Assembly (NCBI RefSeq): GCF_003781945.1
Contig: NZ_RJJW01000007.1
Location: 62,001-126,000 of the forward strand
From: Halorubrum sp. CSM-61
GTDB taxonomy: Archaea > Halobacteriota > Halobacteria > Halobacteriales > Haloferacaceae
Direction: 5' to 3'
DNA length: 64,000 nt
Each line of letters begins with the position of its first letter. The stretch's first letter is position 1. A model generated the notes under the pieces. It worked only from the letters and a program-made list of their open reading frames with translations, made no database searches and was not told the DNA's origin. This document shows, in pieces, positions 1 to 8,533 of the stretch. The translations under genes were made by a program, and so were the position numbers.

Positions 1-1696
1 GGTCGAGGTTGTCCGTGTGACTCTCGGGTACGTCGCCGTCGTATAGTTCGATCTCGTCGGTCGTCGTGTTGTGTTCGCCGGCGAGGAAGACGGTGTCGTC
101 GGGGATGTCGAAGCCGCGTTCGCGCAGCTCCGTCTTGACCTTAGCGTCGTTGCAGATCGCTGCGAGGACGCGGGCACTCGGGCCGCCGGGGTTGCCGGCG
201 CAGGCACCGCAGTCCAGACTCGAGTCGTAGGGGTTATTGGCCGTCTCGCTGGCGTGGCCCGTGAAGACGACAAGGCGACTGAACTCTTCCCAACCCATCT
301 GCTCGAAGGCGGCCGCGGCGTAATCGACTTTCTCCTCGCGAGTCAGTCCCACCCGGAGATCACCGACGTATTGATGCTGGTATTGGACGATCTGCGAACA
401 GAACTCGTGGTCGTCGGGCACCGCGTCGTCGGCGGTATCGAACAGATCGTAGACACGACCGGGAACGAGCGTGCGGGCTGCAAGCGCCAGCCCGTACCCA
501 CTGCCAGCGTTCTCGACGAAGCCAAAGGCGGTGGCAGGGTTTGTTTTCAGTGTCTCGACGGCCTCACTCGCGGCCTCGCGGAGACTCGACCAGCGGTCGT
601 GGCTCGCCTGCGTGTCCCTGTCGGTTGGAATCTCGGTGATATGGTGCTGTGGATCGAGAATTGGTGGGCAGGCATCGACCGCCACCTTGGCATCGTATCC
701 CTGGTACTCCATCGGGATGCCGAAGAAGCCGGCGTAGCCGTGGGTTTCGTAGTCGCCCGTGGCCTCGATGTGACGACGGATGATCTCCGAACGGGTGTCG
801 ATACAGAAGACCAGTTGTGCATCCGGGCGACCCGATGGATCGCTCTCGGCGAGCGACTGGCTCTCGGCGGCGACGCGCTCGACGACTTCGGTGCGGTAAC
901 TCACCTCCCACGCGTTCAGGAACGCTTCGGCGAGTTCGTCGGCCGTGTCGACCTCGGTTCTGTCGGGGCCAGTCGAGGGCTCGATTGCGACGCCGAAGCC
1001 GTCGAGCAACGAGAGGCGGACTGCGAGATAGCCCGCGAGCGTGATCGGGTATGCCGACTGCCACACGTCCTCGTTGTCAGCGCGCTGCTTGATGAAGCCG
1101 GTCCAGCCGGGGAGCGCGGCCAGTTGCTCCTCGAAGATAGGTACCCATTGGCTCTCCGGGTATGGCTCCAGTACGGCCTCGATGGCCTCGACTGGCGTTT
1201 CGGGCAGATCAGCGACGACCCCTTCGTCGGGGATTTCACTGTCGTAGTCGGCCACTACACGGAAGGCGGCGTAGAATCCGTCCTCGCGGTTGGGCATCGA
1301 CCATTGTGCATGGCCCTCGTCGAGGAAGGCCGACAGCCACTTCGTCAGTACGTGGTCGGCACGCTCGGCGGCGGTATCTTGGGTATTCGAATCGGCGGCG
1401 GTGTCTATGCGCTCAAGCAGCGTTTCCGGGTCGGCCTCGTAGCCGTGCTCTGCGAGTTCCGAGTCGAGTATCTCCGGGTCGATTTGGCCCTCGTCGAGTG
1501 CCGCCTGGAAGGTCTCCGGGCTCGGGTAGCCGCGACCACCCAGCAAGTCGGCGGTCTGTGTCACCGCCTCGCCGAACGGCAGGTCCTCGAATCCCGAGAG
1601 GGGGTTTGCCGTCACGAACGAGTGGATAGGCCAAACCGATCCGACGGTGGTCGCTGCTTGGTCGATGCTGTCTTCGATAGTGGGTTCAGTACTCAT
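1..1696 (-). CDS. dabA: DabA inorganic carbon transporter subunit (UPF0753/DUF2309), C-terminus cut by window edge
   Basis: DabA is the zinc-containing, carbonic-anhydrase-like cytoplasmic subunit of the DAB inorganic carbon accumulation complex. It is thought to hydrate CO2 vectorially while bound to the membrane subunit DabB. Reading the minus strand from ATG 1694-1696 gives 565 residues before the edge. A Cys-Ile-Asp motif (C298, D300, in CIDTRSE), H481 (GHASETANNP) and C496 (DCGACAG) match the C-D-H-C zinc site, and the 15-residue H-to-C spacing is as in known DabA. The start overlaps the dabB stop by 11 bases, so the two are translationally coupled. The reading frame continues past base 1. 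A 610-codon frame on the other strand is only its shadow. Confidence 0.93.
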   Translation of the reverse strand, partial: MSTEPTIEDSIDQAATTVGSVWPIHSFVTANPLSGFEDLPFGEAVTQTADLLGGRGYPSPETFQAALDEGQIDPEILDSELAEHGYEADPETLLERIDTAADSNTQDTAAERADHVLTKWLSAFLDEGHAQWSMPNREDGFYAAFRVVADYDSEIPDEGVVADLPETPVEAIEAVLEPYPESQWVPIFEEQLAALPGWTGFIKQRADNEDVWQSAYPITLAGYLAVRLSLLDGFGVAIEPSTGPDRTEVDTADELAEAFLNAWEVSYRTEVVERVAAESQSLAESDPSGRPDAQLVFCIDTRSEIIRRHIEATGDYETHGYAGFFGIPMEYQGYDAKVAVDACPPILDPQHHITEIPTDRDTQASHDRWSSLREAASEAVETLKTNPATAFGFVENAGSGYGLALAARTLVPGRVYDLFDTADDAVPDDHEFCSQIVQYQHQYVGDLRVGLTREEKVDYAAAAFEQMGWEEFSRLVVFTGHASETANNPYDSSLDCGACAGNPGGPSARVLAAICNDAKVKTELRERGFDIPDDTVFLAGEHNTTTDEIELYDGDVPESHTDNLD

Positions 1697-3176
1697 TGTA
1701 ATCCTCCATGGAGGTCAGCAGGGTGCTGGACGCTGGTTGGCTCGCGTTCACCAGTGCCACGTAGAGACGCTGGCTGCGTTCGTGGACGCCGGTTTCCATG
1801 GCGACGTAGGCGGCGAGGAAGACGGCGGCGACGACGCCGTGAAACACAGTCAGTTCGGTCGGTGCCGTCACTGCCGGGAGTCCGGCCAAGAGAGACGAGA
1901 TAGCCGTATAGACGAGAGCATAGACGGTGATGGCCGGGAGGAAGACTAACGGAACTGCCCCGTAGCGGACCGTCGCCGGTAGCGAGGTGTTCTGGACGGC
2001 ACTGCGAGCCGCGTGGAGCGTAGTGAGCACCACGAACAGGGCAAGCAGGAGGCCGCTGTCGAGGCTCGTTCCCTTCCCCGTCAGCACTGCGAACAGCGCG
2101 CCACCGGCCATGCCGGTCAGGAGCGTGACGGCGACACCACCCACGCTCGTCGCGTGCCTGGTCGTCTCTGTCGGGCTTGTGCGTGCGATCTGTCCCCCTG
2201 CGCTGAGAAAGTTATAGGCTTTGTAGAATCCGTGCAGGATGAGATGGGTGATTGCGGCCCCGAAAAATCCGAGGCCAGCCTGCATTATCATGAAGCCCAT
2301 CTGTCCCACCGTCGAACAGGCCAGTTTGCTCTTGACGTCCGGCTGGACAGATTTGAGGAGTTTCCCGAGTAACGCGCTGGCCGCGCCGACGCCGACGACC
2401 AAGAGCATAAGCGTTGCGTCGACGGTGATGACCGGCGCGAAACGGGTCAGCAGGATGCCGCCTGCGTTGACGAATCCCGCGTGCATCAGTGCCGACGCCG
2501 GCGTCGGTGCGGTCATCGAGGAGAGGAGCCAGTTGTGAAACGGGACGAGCGCGGACTGGATCATCGCCGTGAGGACGAGGGTTCCAGCGGCAACAAGCCA
2601 CACTGGCCCCGCGAGCGTGTCGGTCGCCGTGGCGATTCCAGTGATCGTCGTCGCACCGGTCGTCCACCACAGCATCGTCAGCGCGACAGCGAGGAGCGCG
2701 CTGCTGGCGAGGAAGTACTTACTGGCCACCGTCGCAGCCTCCTGTGCCTGTTCCCAGCCGCTGACGATGCCGATGAGTTTCGCCATCAACAGACCCATCG
2801 CCAGCCATAGGAGTCCGAACAAAGCGATGTGGTCGGCCGCGACGAGTCCCATCACGGCTACAGTGAAACCGAACACCGCGACGAAGAAGCCTGTTTCGTG
2901 GGTGCTACCTGCCATGTAGCGGCGCGAGTAGCTAAGGACGATACCGCTGAAGAAGGTGACAACCACCCACATCAGTACCGTCAGTCCGTCGATGGCGACC
3001 ACGCCGGAAATCTCCCAGCCGCCACCGAACTGGACTCGGGCGGCAAGTACGGCGATACTCGCGGCGAACAGTGACCACACGAGCCACGTGAGTGCCACGG
3101 GCACGAACGGCGACTCCACCGTTGTGTCCGGAAGCGCTCCGACAGTCGTCTTTGAGGTGCGTCCTGACATCGTCAA
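1686..3176 (-). CDS. dabB: DabB, proton-translocating NuoL/ND5-like membrane subunit of the DAB complex
   Basis: This 496-residue protein is hydrophobic throughout, with about 13-14 membrane segments. It carries the NADH-quinone oxidoreductase subunit 5/MrpA-type signature region (QSALVPFHNWLLSSM, then TPASALMHAGFVNAGG). Next to dabA this identifies DabB, the ion-conducting partner that couples a cation gradient to bicarbonate formation. Length fits DabB rather than full NuoL (over 600 residues). Start ATG 3176 or the ATG two codons on (3170) are both possible. A TATA-like stretch lies about 85 bases upstream on the minus strand (near 3258-3268), implying a short leader. An orphan Mrp subunit is the alternative, but the 11-base overlap with dabA makes that unlikely. 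Confidence 0.9.
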   Translation of the reverse strand: MTMSGRTSKTTVGALPDTTVESPFVPVALTWLVWSLFAASIAVLAARVQFGGGWEISGVVAIDGLTVLMWVVVTFFSGIVLSYSRRYMAGSTHETGFFVAVFGFTVAVMGLVAADHIALFGLLWLAMGLLMAKLIGIVSGWEQAQEAATVASKYFLASSALLAVALTMLWWTTGATTITGIATATDTLAGPVWLVAAGTLVLTAMIQSALVPFHNWLLSSMTAPTPASALMHAGFVNAGGILLTRFAPVITVDATLMLLVVGVGAASALLGKLLKSVQPDVKSKLACSTVGQMGFMIMQAGLGFFGAAITHLILHGFYKAYNFLSAGGQIARTSPTETTRHATSVGGVAVTLLTGMAGGALFAVLTGKGTSLDSGLLLALFVVLTTLHAARSAVQNTSLPATVRYGAVPLVFLPAITVYALVYTAISSLLAGLPAVTAPTELTVFHGVVAAVFLAAYVAMETGVHERSQRLYVALVNASQPASSTLLTSMEDYNEY

Positions 3177-3360
3177 TCAATTTACGACCCATCACAGCGA
3201 CCGAGACGAGCTCGGGATACCGGTTCTGGTCGTCTTCATCCGAATTTGAGAACGGGATGCCTATTAAACTTGTCTATATTCACAAATCGTTCGAATAACG
3301 CCCATTATAGAACATTATGGTCTTCCAGGTCGTGCGGACGGGGGTACTCGACAGTGAGGG

Positions 3361-4044
3361 TCAGGTTAGTAGACCTGCGACGTGGACCGAGGTGTCTTCG
3401 GGGAGATGGGTCCGGATGGTAGTCGGTTCAGTCTCACCATCGAGGGTGACCAGATACCATTTGTCAGGGAACGAACTGTACTCCCCGTCTTGATCGTGGA
3501 CGTAACCAGCGATCGTGACCGAAGGAGGGAGTGCCTGCTGGAGAAACCGAACCTGTTGCCGGACGTTGTACTCAACAAGTCGATTCCGTACTGTCCGAAG
3601 CGGCATCGACTCCGCCAGAAGCCCCCTCTCAAACCCATCTTCGACGAGTGAGACAAGCGGATCTAACCGTGCTTCGATCCCTGCGGGTGAATCTGAATCA
3701 GGGGCAACCCACCGCTCGTACGCGTCTTCGAGAACCTCGCACCTCGTGTGCCCAACGACGAGTACTGCTGTGATCTCGTACTGAGTTCTGAGGTGTTCGA
3801 TGTTGCTGTCCAGAACTGTTTCGCCCTCGTATCGTTCCCGCGTCTGGTTCCCGAGTGTCTGAACGCCGACGACGTTCCAGGTGGCGTCAACCGGCCACAG
3901 TGACCCCTGGTGTTTGCAGTTGCTCATCGAGCATGAGACGACGAGGGCCGTCTGAGCATCCGATTCGTGTACCGAGTCCCGACGAGACTCGGTCCAGTCC
4001 TGAACTGATTCGATGACGGATGCGATATCATCCTTTTCATCCAT
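3361..4044 (-). CDS. beta-carbonic-anhydrase-like protein lacking the Asp-Arg dyad
   Basis: The 227-residue protein has the fold landmarks of beta-class carbonic anhydrases: Cys38 in a VVSCSMSNC segment and His99/Cys102 in VVGHTRCEV, matching the three protein zinc ligands (C, then H-x-x-C). The canonical CxDxR is replaced by C38-S-M40-S-N42, so the Asp-Arg pair that activates the zinc-bound water is missing. It lies 184 bases upstream of dabB on the same strand, suggesting a role in inorganic carbon handling. What I see is a likely zinc protein; that it is catalytically weak, or a sensor or binding protein, is inference. A short Thr/Asp-rich tail follows the core. Confidence 0.7.
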   Translation of the reverse strand: MDEKDDIASVIESVQDWTESRRDSVHESDAQTALVVSCSMSNCKHQGSLWPVDATWNVVGVQTLGNQTRERYEGETVLDSNIEHLRTQYEITAVLVVGHTRCEVLEDAYERWVAPDSDSPAGIEARLDPLVSLVEDGFERGLLAESMPLRTVRNRLVEYNVRQQVRFLQQALPPSVTIAGYVHDQDGEYSSFPDKWYLVTLDGETEPTTIRTHLPEDTSVHVAGLLT

Positions 4045-4182
4045 AGACAGTTCACCTCTGTTCGCACGGGTCGATATCGGTCAGCGATACCTAAGAGAGA
4101 TTTGTTTCCCGGGATATCGTTACCGAAGCGTTCGATATATGGATTCAAAAAACCATATCGTTATCGAGCACGGAGTGTCCGT

Positions 4183-5199
4183 ATGGAAGCAGTCAGCGGG
4201 ACCCTTCTCGTCGGGCAGTCGTTCGAGCCGACCCGTGGCCGTGTCGTCCTCGAGGAGGGTCGAATCGAGGCAGTCGAGGAGATGGAGACGACGTCGACCG
4301 ACATCGTCCTCCCAGCATTCGTCAACGCTCACACGCATCTGGGGGATTCCGTTGCAAAAGAAGCGGCTGTCGGATTGTCACTCGACGAGGCAGTGGCACC
4401 GCCGGAGAGCCTAAAACACCGACAACTGGCGGCCGCTGACCGGTCCGACCTCGTGACGGCGATGCGTCGTACCCTTCGATTCATGCAGCGAACCGGCACA
4501 GTCTCATGTCTGGATTTCAGGGAGTCCGGGACTGCCGGAGCACGCGCGCTCCGTGAGGCGGCAGCGCCCGTTTCCCTCGACCCGTTCATCTTCGGGAGCG
4601 GAAAACAGTCCGTCCTCGATGTTTCCGACGGGTACGGCGCCTCCGGGGCAAACGACGGCGATTTCACCGAACAGCGTGCTGCCTGCCGGAAACGCGACGT
4701 GCCCTTTGCGATCCACGCTGGCGAACCCGACGCGACCGACATCCACCCCGCGCTCGATCTGGAGCCGGACCTCCTCGTCCACATGGTGCACGCAGAACAG
4801 GACCACCTGCAGCGAGTTACAGAGCAATCAGTCCCGGTGGCGGTCTGTCCGCGTGCGAATACCGTTCTCGACGTCGGAATCCCCCCAGTACGGGAATTAC
4901 TCGACCACACGACGGTCGCACTCGGGACTGACAACGTCATGCTGAATCCCCCGTCGATGTTCCGGGAGATGGCGTACACGGTGAAACAGTTCGACGTGAC
5001 CGCCCGAGAGGTGTTACGGATGGCGACGACGGCCGGTGCTGATATCGTTGGACTCGATTGTGGTGTCATCGCTCCCGGCCGGCACGCAGCACTCCTTGTC
5101 CTCGACGGTGACTCGGACAATCTGACGGGCTCTGTTGATCCAGTACAGGCAGTCGTTCGTCGCGCGACCGAGTTGGACGTCAAACGTGTCCTCGTTTAG
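4183..5199 (+). CDS. amidohydrolase-superfamily deaminase-like enzyme
   Basis: A metal-dependent amidohydrolase of the chlorohydrolase/deaminase branch, 338 residues. Ligands are in the usual order: H50-T-H52 (NAHTHLGD), H178 (AIHAGE), H203 in HMVHAEQ (H200 is also present), and D250 (LGTDN). The N-terminal strand (GTLLVGQSFEPTRG) and C-terminal segment (APGRHAALLVLDGD) form the typical composite beta-domain. I start at ATG 4183. An upstream ATG at 4102 would add 27 basic residues that fit poorly, and an AT-rich TATA-like stretch (about 4134-4160) sits just before 4183. Substrate cannot be read from sequence; guanine, cytosine, SAH/MTA or related deaminases are candidates. It converges with the Lrp-type gene, overlapping it by 4 bases. 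Confidence 0.85.
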   Translation: MEAVSGTLLVGQSFEPTRGRVVLEEGRIEAVEEMETTSTDIVLPAFVNAHTHLGDSVAKEAAVGLSLDEAVAPPESLKHRQLAAADRSDLVTAMRRTLRFMQRTGTVSCLDFRESGTAGARALREAAAPVSLDPFIFGSGKQSVLDVSDGYGASGANDGDFTEQRAACRKRDVPFAIHAGEPDATDIHPALDLEPDLLVHMVHAEQDHLQRVTEQSVPVAVCPRANTVLDVGIPPVRELLDHTTVALGTDNVMLNPPSMFREMAYTVKQFDVTAREVLRMATTAGADIVGLDCGVIAPGRHAALLVLDGDSDNLTGSVDPVQAVVRRATELDVKRVLV

Positions 5200-5681
5200 G
5201 AATCGTCGCCTGTCTGAGTCTTGGAATTGAACTTTCCGAAGGGCGTCGTCTCGTGACTCCGAACGAGGACTTCGTCGGCAACGGTGAGCCCCATATCGAG
5301 AAGTTCCTGTGCAACGGGTGTAATGTCGCTGTCCGTCTCGCCGACTGCAGTGACGAGGAGGTTCTGTTCACCAGTGACCAACTCCTGAACTGATACCACT
5401 CCATCGATGTCCAGAATATCGGGGACGAGGTCACCACGTTCGGGAATCGCAGCGGTACAATAAAGCAGCATTCGGAGCGGATAGCCTGATTTCTGATAGT
5501 CGACGCTAGCGCTGTATCCTTTGATTACGCCATCGGATTCGAGACGCTGAATGCGCTTGCGGACAGTACTGTCGGAGGTACCGGTCCGCTCCGCGATGTC
5601 TCCGGACGACATGTTTCGAGCGTCTTCTTGGAGTGCATACAGGATCGCTTTGTCGACATCGTCGATCTCCTCGTCAGTCAT
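5196..5681 (-). CDS. Lrp/AsnC-family transcriptional regulator
   Basis: A 161-residue regulator with an N-terminal AsnC-type winged helix (LDxxDxAIL-like start DVDKAILYALQEDARN, then SGDIAERTGTSDSTVRKRIQRLESDGVIKGY, residues about 8-55) and a C-terminal RAM-like ligand/oligomerisation domain. I start at ATG 5679-5681 because the preceding 17 codons (to 5732) do not look like family sequence. Haloarchaea use many such proteins to control amino-acid and redox metabolism. It overlaps the convergent amidohydrolase by 4 bases, so the two may share a terminator region. The target is unknown; autoregulation from the long upstream region is common in the family. Confidence 0.88.
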   Translation of the reverse strand: MTDEEIDDVDKAILYALQEDARNMSSGDIAERTGTSDSTVRKRIQRLESDGVIKGYSASVDYQKSGYPLRMLLYCTAAIPERGDLVPDILDIDGVVSVQELVTGEQNLLVTAVGETDSDITPVAQELLDMGLTVADEVLVRSHETTPFGKFNSKTQTGDDS

Positions 5682-5834
5682 ATCAGTGTGTCCGCGACAA
5701 AGCCACTTTACCTTTGTACGCTGTTCGGGCATTCAACAGAACTCTCTGCTCTTTCTTCCCTGTGCCTCCCAACAGAGTCTATCATACAGTAAAATACTAT
5801 GCGGTCGTGGAGGAGTCGGTCCAGTGTAGATGCC

Positions 5835-5862
5835 TATGCATTGAGAAGGCCGGTCTCAACTT
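5835..5862 (+). repeat. 28-nt segment shared with 11754-11781 (copy A)
   Basis: The segment beginning TATGCATTGAGAAGGCC matches 25 of 28 bases of the coding sequence at 11754-11781, in the same codon phase (C-I-x-x-A-x-L-N). It may be a decayed remnant of the 5' end of a gene like the one at 11696. Confidence 0.6.
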
Positions 5863-5885
5863 CCATGGGGTCTGGAAGTTGAGAC
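5853..5885. repeat. 12-bp perfect inverted repeat with 9-nt loop
   Basis: GTCTCAACTTCC (5853-5864) is followed after 9 bases by GGAAGTTGAGAC (5874-5885), a perfect 12-base-pair stem. There is no following T-run, so it is not a textbook terminator. Its left arm lies in the 28-base segment shared with 11754-11781. Confidence 0.75.
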
Positions 5886-6020
5886 TACAACAGGTTTAGC
5901 GGGGCTGTGATGCGTAGTATCGGACGTTTCAGTGAACAGGACTGACTCAGATTGCTCTCCAAACGGCCAATCTTGTTGAGCCATCAATCATATACATGAA
6001 TTTCGACGACTTCCGGCAGC

Positions 6021-7755
6021 GTTGCCACTCAGCCGCCGCGCTACCACGGAGAGAGTCACACCACTATCCGATTCCCGTTTCCTTCTTCAACAGCGTTAGC
6101 GTGTTGTCAGCTGTCACAATTGGCGAATGCTCGTACTCGTCAGTTACCTCGACTTGGACGAGCAGATCGACAGCCCGCCAGATCGAGTACAGCAGGCAAG
6201 CGAACGCGAAGTAGAAGAACCGCAGCCCGAAATTCTTCGACGTGGTGGCGGCCATAAATCGCTTGATCGATTTGTAGCCGCTCTCGATCTCCCACCGATA
6301 GCCGTACTCAGTGAGATGCCCGCTCCCCCGATTCCTCATGAACACCGAATACTGCCGGTGATCGTCGTGCTCTGAGTTCTCTTTTCGACGGTAGATCAGC
6401 GTTGTCTCGTGCCACTCGTTCTTTCCGAGGTGGAGCTTCCTGTCAGTCTCGTACCGGTCTTGATCACGTCGAAGCAACCGCTTTGCTTGGGCTTTCTCGC
6501 TGGTCTGCATCCGCTTGGGCACGACATACGACAGTCCCCGCTGGCCGATCATCTCCAGAACGTGCTGGCTGTCGAACTCCCGGTCCATCAGGACGTTGTC
6601 GACGTGAACGGCCGCTTCAGCAGAGTCCAAGAGATCCTCAACGATCTCCTTCCGTGACTCACCCCGCCGCACAGGTCGCGCATCGAGTACAATCGGGACA
6701 GCATTCCCGACTAACTGAACCGTCGCCCACTGGTACGCGTATTCGTCGGTCTTCTCTTTCGTGCCGATGATCTCGTCTTCGTGGCCCGTCCTATCGCCAG
6801 TAAACGGGTCAGCTTCGGTGATGTCTATGGCGACGATCCCCGCGCGGAAGAACTCCTCCGTCTCCGCAACCTCGTCGATGAGCTGTCGGACCGCCTGTCG
6901 GTACATCTCGCGAATCTGCTCGATAGGGAGGTCACGAATCTGGTCGCGATGACCGTGTCCGAGCGGTGTTCGATCACGCGTAGACTCGTGAATGAAGCTG
7001 CGAGCACCCTCGTTAGCTGCCAAGTTCTCTCGGAGCCCGAGATAGGTCTGTAAGCCCCAGTATGCGTTCTCGGGAATCTCACAGCCCTCACCACGATTGA
7101 GCGAGAACGCAGGGAACACGACGCGACTGACGTGCTTTGTAATCGTCCCTGCTTTGTCGAGGAGGGCCTGGTCGTCAGGGTCCGATCCAGTAGCGTCGTC
7201 GCCTCGATCCGGGAGGGTTCGGTCTGGCTCCCGTGGTACAGCGACATCCGCGTTCTGCGCTTTGATGAGAATCGTTCGAGCCGCTTTCTGGACCGTTTCG
7301 CGGAGATCTCGCGTGAAGCGCTCGTTCCAGCTGCGCCACAGTGTCGATTGATTGGGGACCGACCCCAATCCTAGGCGTTCGCAGAATCCGGAGTTGCTAT
7401 CGAGGTATTCTACGAGAGATGTTTCGTGCTCCCACCCGTAGAGTTCTTTCAGCACGAACACTCGAAAGAGGGTGGCCATCTCGTAGCGTGTCGAACTTCC
7501 GTAGCAGTCGTGAGCCCCAAATCTAAAGTAGGCTATCGGAAGTTCGCAGACGAGCCCTTCGAGTGAGTTATGATCAGGGTGCGTAAACCAGACTCCTGAG
7601 ACGACTCTAATATCCGATTCTAACCCGGCGAGCGAGGTTCGATCGTACAGCGGTGTCGAGTCATAAGCTGGCCACTCCACGTACGGCTGTTGGGCGATTC
7701 GTTGAAAGACAGTGCGTCGAGACTCGTGATCCGCGACCACTGTATGAGTTACGAG
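6021..7755 (-). mobile_element. IS4-like insertion sequence (ends approximate)
   Basis: The element holds one large transposase gene. The left limit is placed at GTTGCCACTC (6021-6030), 33 bases beyond the transposase stop. The identical ten bases occur 32 bases beyond the stop of the related transposase at 14213, so this looks like a conserved terminus. The matching right end is poorly conserved; GAGTTACGAG at 7746-7755 is the best partner. Target-site duplications were not found by eye. Confidence 0.55.
6064..7740 (-). CDS. IS4-like DDE transposase
   Basis: This 558-residue transposase has the landmarks of the DDE_Tnp_1 (IS4) group: an aspartate in GIVAIDITEADPF, a second in VDNVLMDREFDS, and the Y-(2)-R-(3)-E signature in YGYRWEIESGYKSIKR. 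The C-terminus has a hydrophobic FFYFAFACLLYSIWR helix typical of these enzymes. The start codon is GTG (7738-7740). It is related to the transposase at 14213 (same DREFDS, RWxIESxYKSIK and FFYF-AxLLYxIWR blocks) but clearly not a recent copy. The frame is intact, so it is probably functional. It sits between the Lrp gene and the MntR-like gene, whose stop is only 8 bases away. Confidence 0.9.
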   Translation of the reverse strand: MVADHESRRTVFQRIAQQPYVEWPAYDSTPLYDRTSLAGLESDIRVVSGVWFTHPDHNSLEGLVCELPIAYFRFGAHDCYGSSTRYEMATLFRVFVLKELYGWEHETSLVEYLDSNSGFCERLGLGSVPNQSTLWRSWNERFTRDLRETVQKAARTILIKAQNADVAVPREPDRTLPDRGDDATGSDPDDQALLDKAGTITKHVSRVVFPAFSLNRGEGCEIPENAYWGLQTYLGLRENLAANEGARSFIHESTRDRTPLGHGHRDQIRDLPIEQIREMYRQAVRQLIDEVAETEEFFRAGIVAIDITEADPFTGDRTGHEDEIIGTKEKTDEYAYQWATVQLVGNAVPIVLDARPVRRGESRKEIVEDLLDSAEAAVHVDNVLMDREFDSQHVLEMIGQRGLSYVVPKRMQTSEKAQAKRLLRRDQDRYETDRKLHLGKNEWHETTLIYRRKENSEHDDHRQYSVFMRNRGSGHLTEYGYRWEIESGYKSIKRFMAATTSKNFGLRFFYFAFACLLYSIWRAVDLLVQVEVTDEYEHSPIVTADNTLTLLKKETGIG

Positions 7756-8468
7756 TCATTCAGCGGCGAAACCAGTATCTGTGAGGCCAGTCTTTTTGGG
7801 AGACTCGTCTGTTCACTGGCGTCCCCGATAGTAATGACCATCATTCCAATCGGTGTGATTTCGTCGAGGTGGAGGCGTTCAGTCGGTTCCAGCCCGATCG
7901 AAACGAGATACTCCAGCACTTCGTCATCCTGCGTCAAGATCCGCGTGACTTCCACACTCGCTGACTCTTCAATCTCAACCAGCGAGGCAACATCTTCTGA
8001 TTGAGGGAGATCAAGGTTACTGTCGGGAATGGGATCGCCGTGGGGATCGGTTTCTGGCATGTCGAGCGTCCGTTCGATCTCTCGACAGAGCCGCTCGCTG
8101 AGGTGATGTTCCAGGATATCGGCCTCGGCATCGACTTCACTGATCGCGTACTCGAACAACTCCGCGAGCATCGTCTCGACGAGCCGGTGTCTGCGGACTA
8201 CTCGTAGTGCGAGTTCTTCACCCTCGGTCGTGAGACGAATGGGGCGATACCGTTCTCGGTCGATCAGCCCCTGGTTCGATAGCGTACTGAGCATACTCGT
8301 TACTGATGATCGGGTAACGCCGAGCTGCTCTGCAATCTCTGAGTTGGACACCCGGCCGTCGGTTTCCTGCTCAAGGCGGTAGATGCGACGGAGATAGTCT
8401 TCCATCTTCGGCGTGATCACTGGCAACGATTCCGGCGCATTTGGGGTGTCAGAATCTGATGAATTCAT
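7749..8468 (-). CDS. DtxR/MntR-family metal-dependent repressor with C-terminal FeoA-like domain
   Basis: A 239-residue regulator. Residues about 18-85 form the DtxR winged helix (MEDYLRRIYRLEQ, then SNSEIAEQLGVTRSSVTSML). The dimerisation and metal-binding part includes H94, E98, D117, E120 and H121. An acidic residue (D117), where DtxR has Cys102, is the MntR pattern and suggests Mn response. A FeoA/SH3-like domain ends the protein. It is 65 bases downstream of znuB on the same strand, so it probably reports on and represses that transporter operon. The last codons and stop lie at or inside the right end of the adjacent IS element, so the natural C-terminus may have been altered. Confidence 0.88.
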   Translation of the reverse strand: MNSSDSDTPNAPESLPVITPKMEDYLRRIYRLEQETDGRVSNSEIAEQLGVTRSSVTSMLSTLSNQGLIDRERYRPIRLTTEGEELALRVVRRHRLVETMLAELFEYAISEVDAEADILEHHLSERLCREIERTLDMPETDPHGDPIPDSNLDLPQSEDVASLVEIEESASVEVTRILTQDDEVLEYLVSIGLEPTERLHLDEITPIGMMVITIGDASEQTSLPKRLASQILVSPLNDS

Positions 8469-8533
8469 TTCGTCTGGAATGATCGAACGCTTATCTTACG
8501 GGTCACCACACAGGTTCGTTGTGGAAGCAGTCG

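Larger units (their letters stand above)
5682..6020. other. non-coding stretch between the Lrp gene and the IS element
   Basis: I see no convincing gene here. It contains the divergent upstream region of the Lrp regulator, a strong hairpin (5853-5885) and a 28-base segment that recurs near 11754. Short open frames across it have no recognisable start signals or family features. The part next to the IS end could be remnant sequence left by insertion. Confidence 0.6.

Noticed and set aside
71-1903. 610-codon open frame on the plus strand
   Set aside because: It is the antisense shadow of dabA/dabB, whose zinc-site motifs and 11-base overlap on the minus strand are decisive. The translation has no family features and is not halophile-like.
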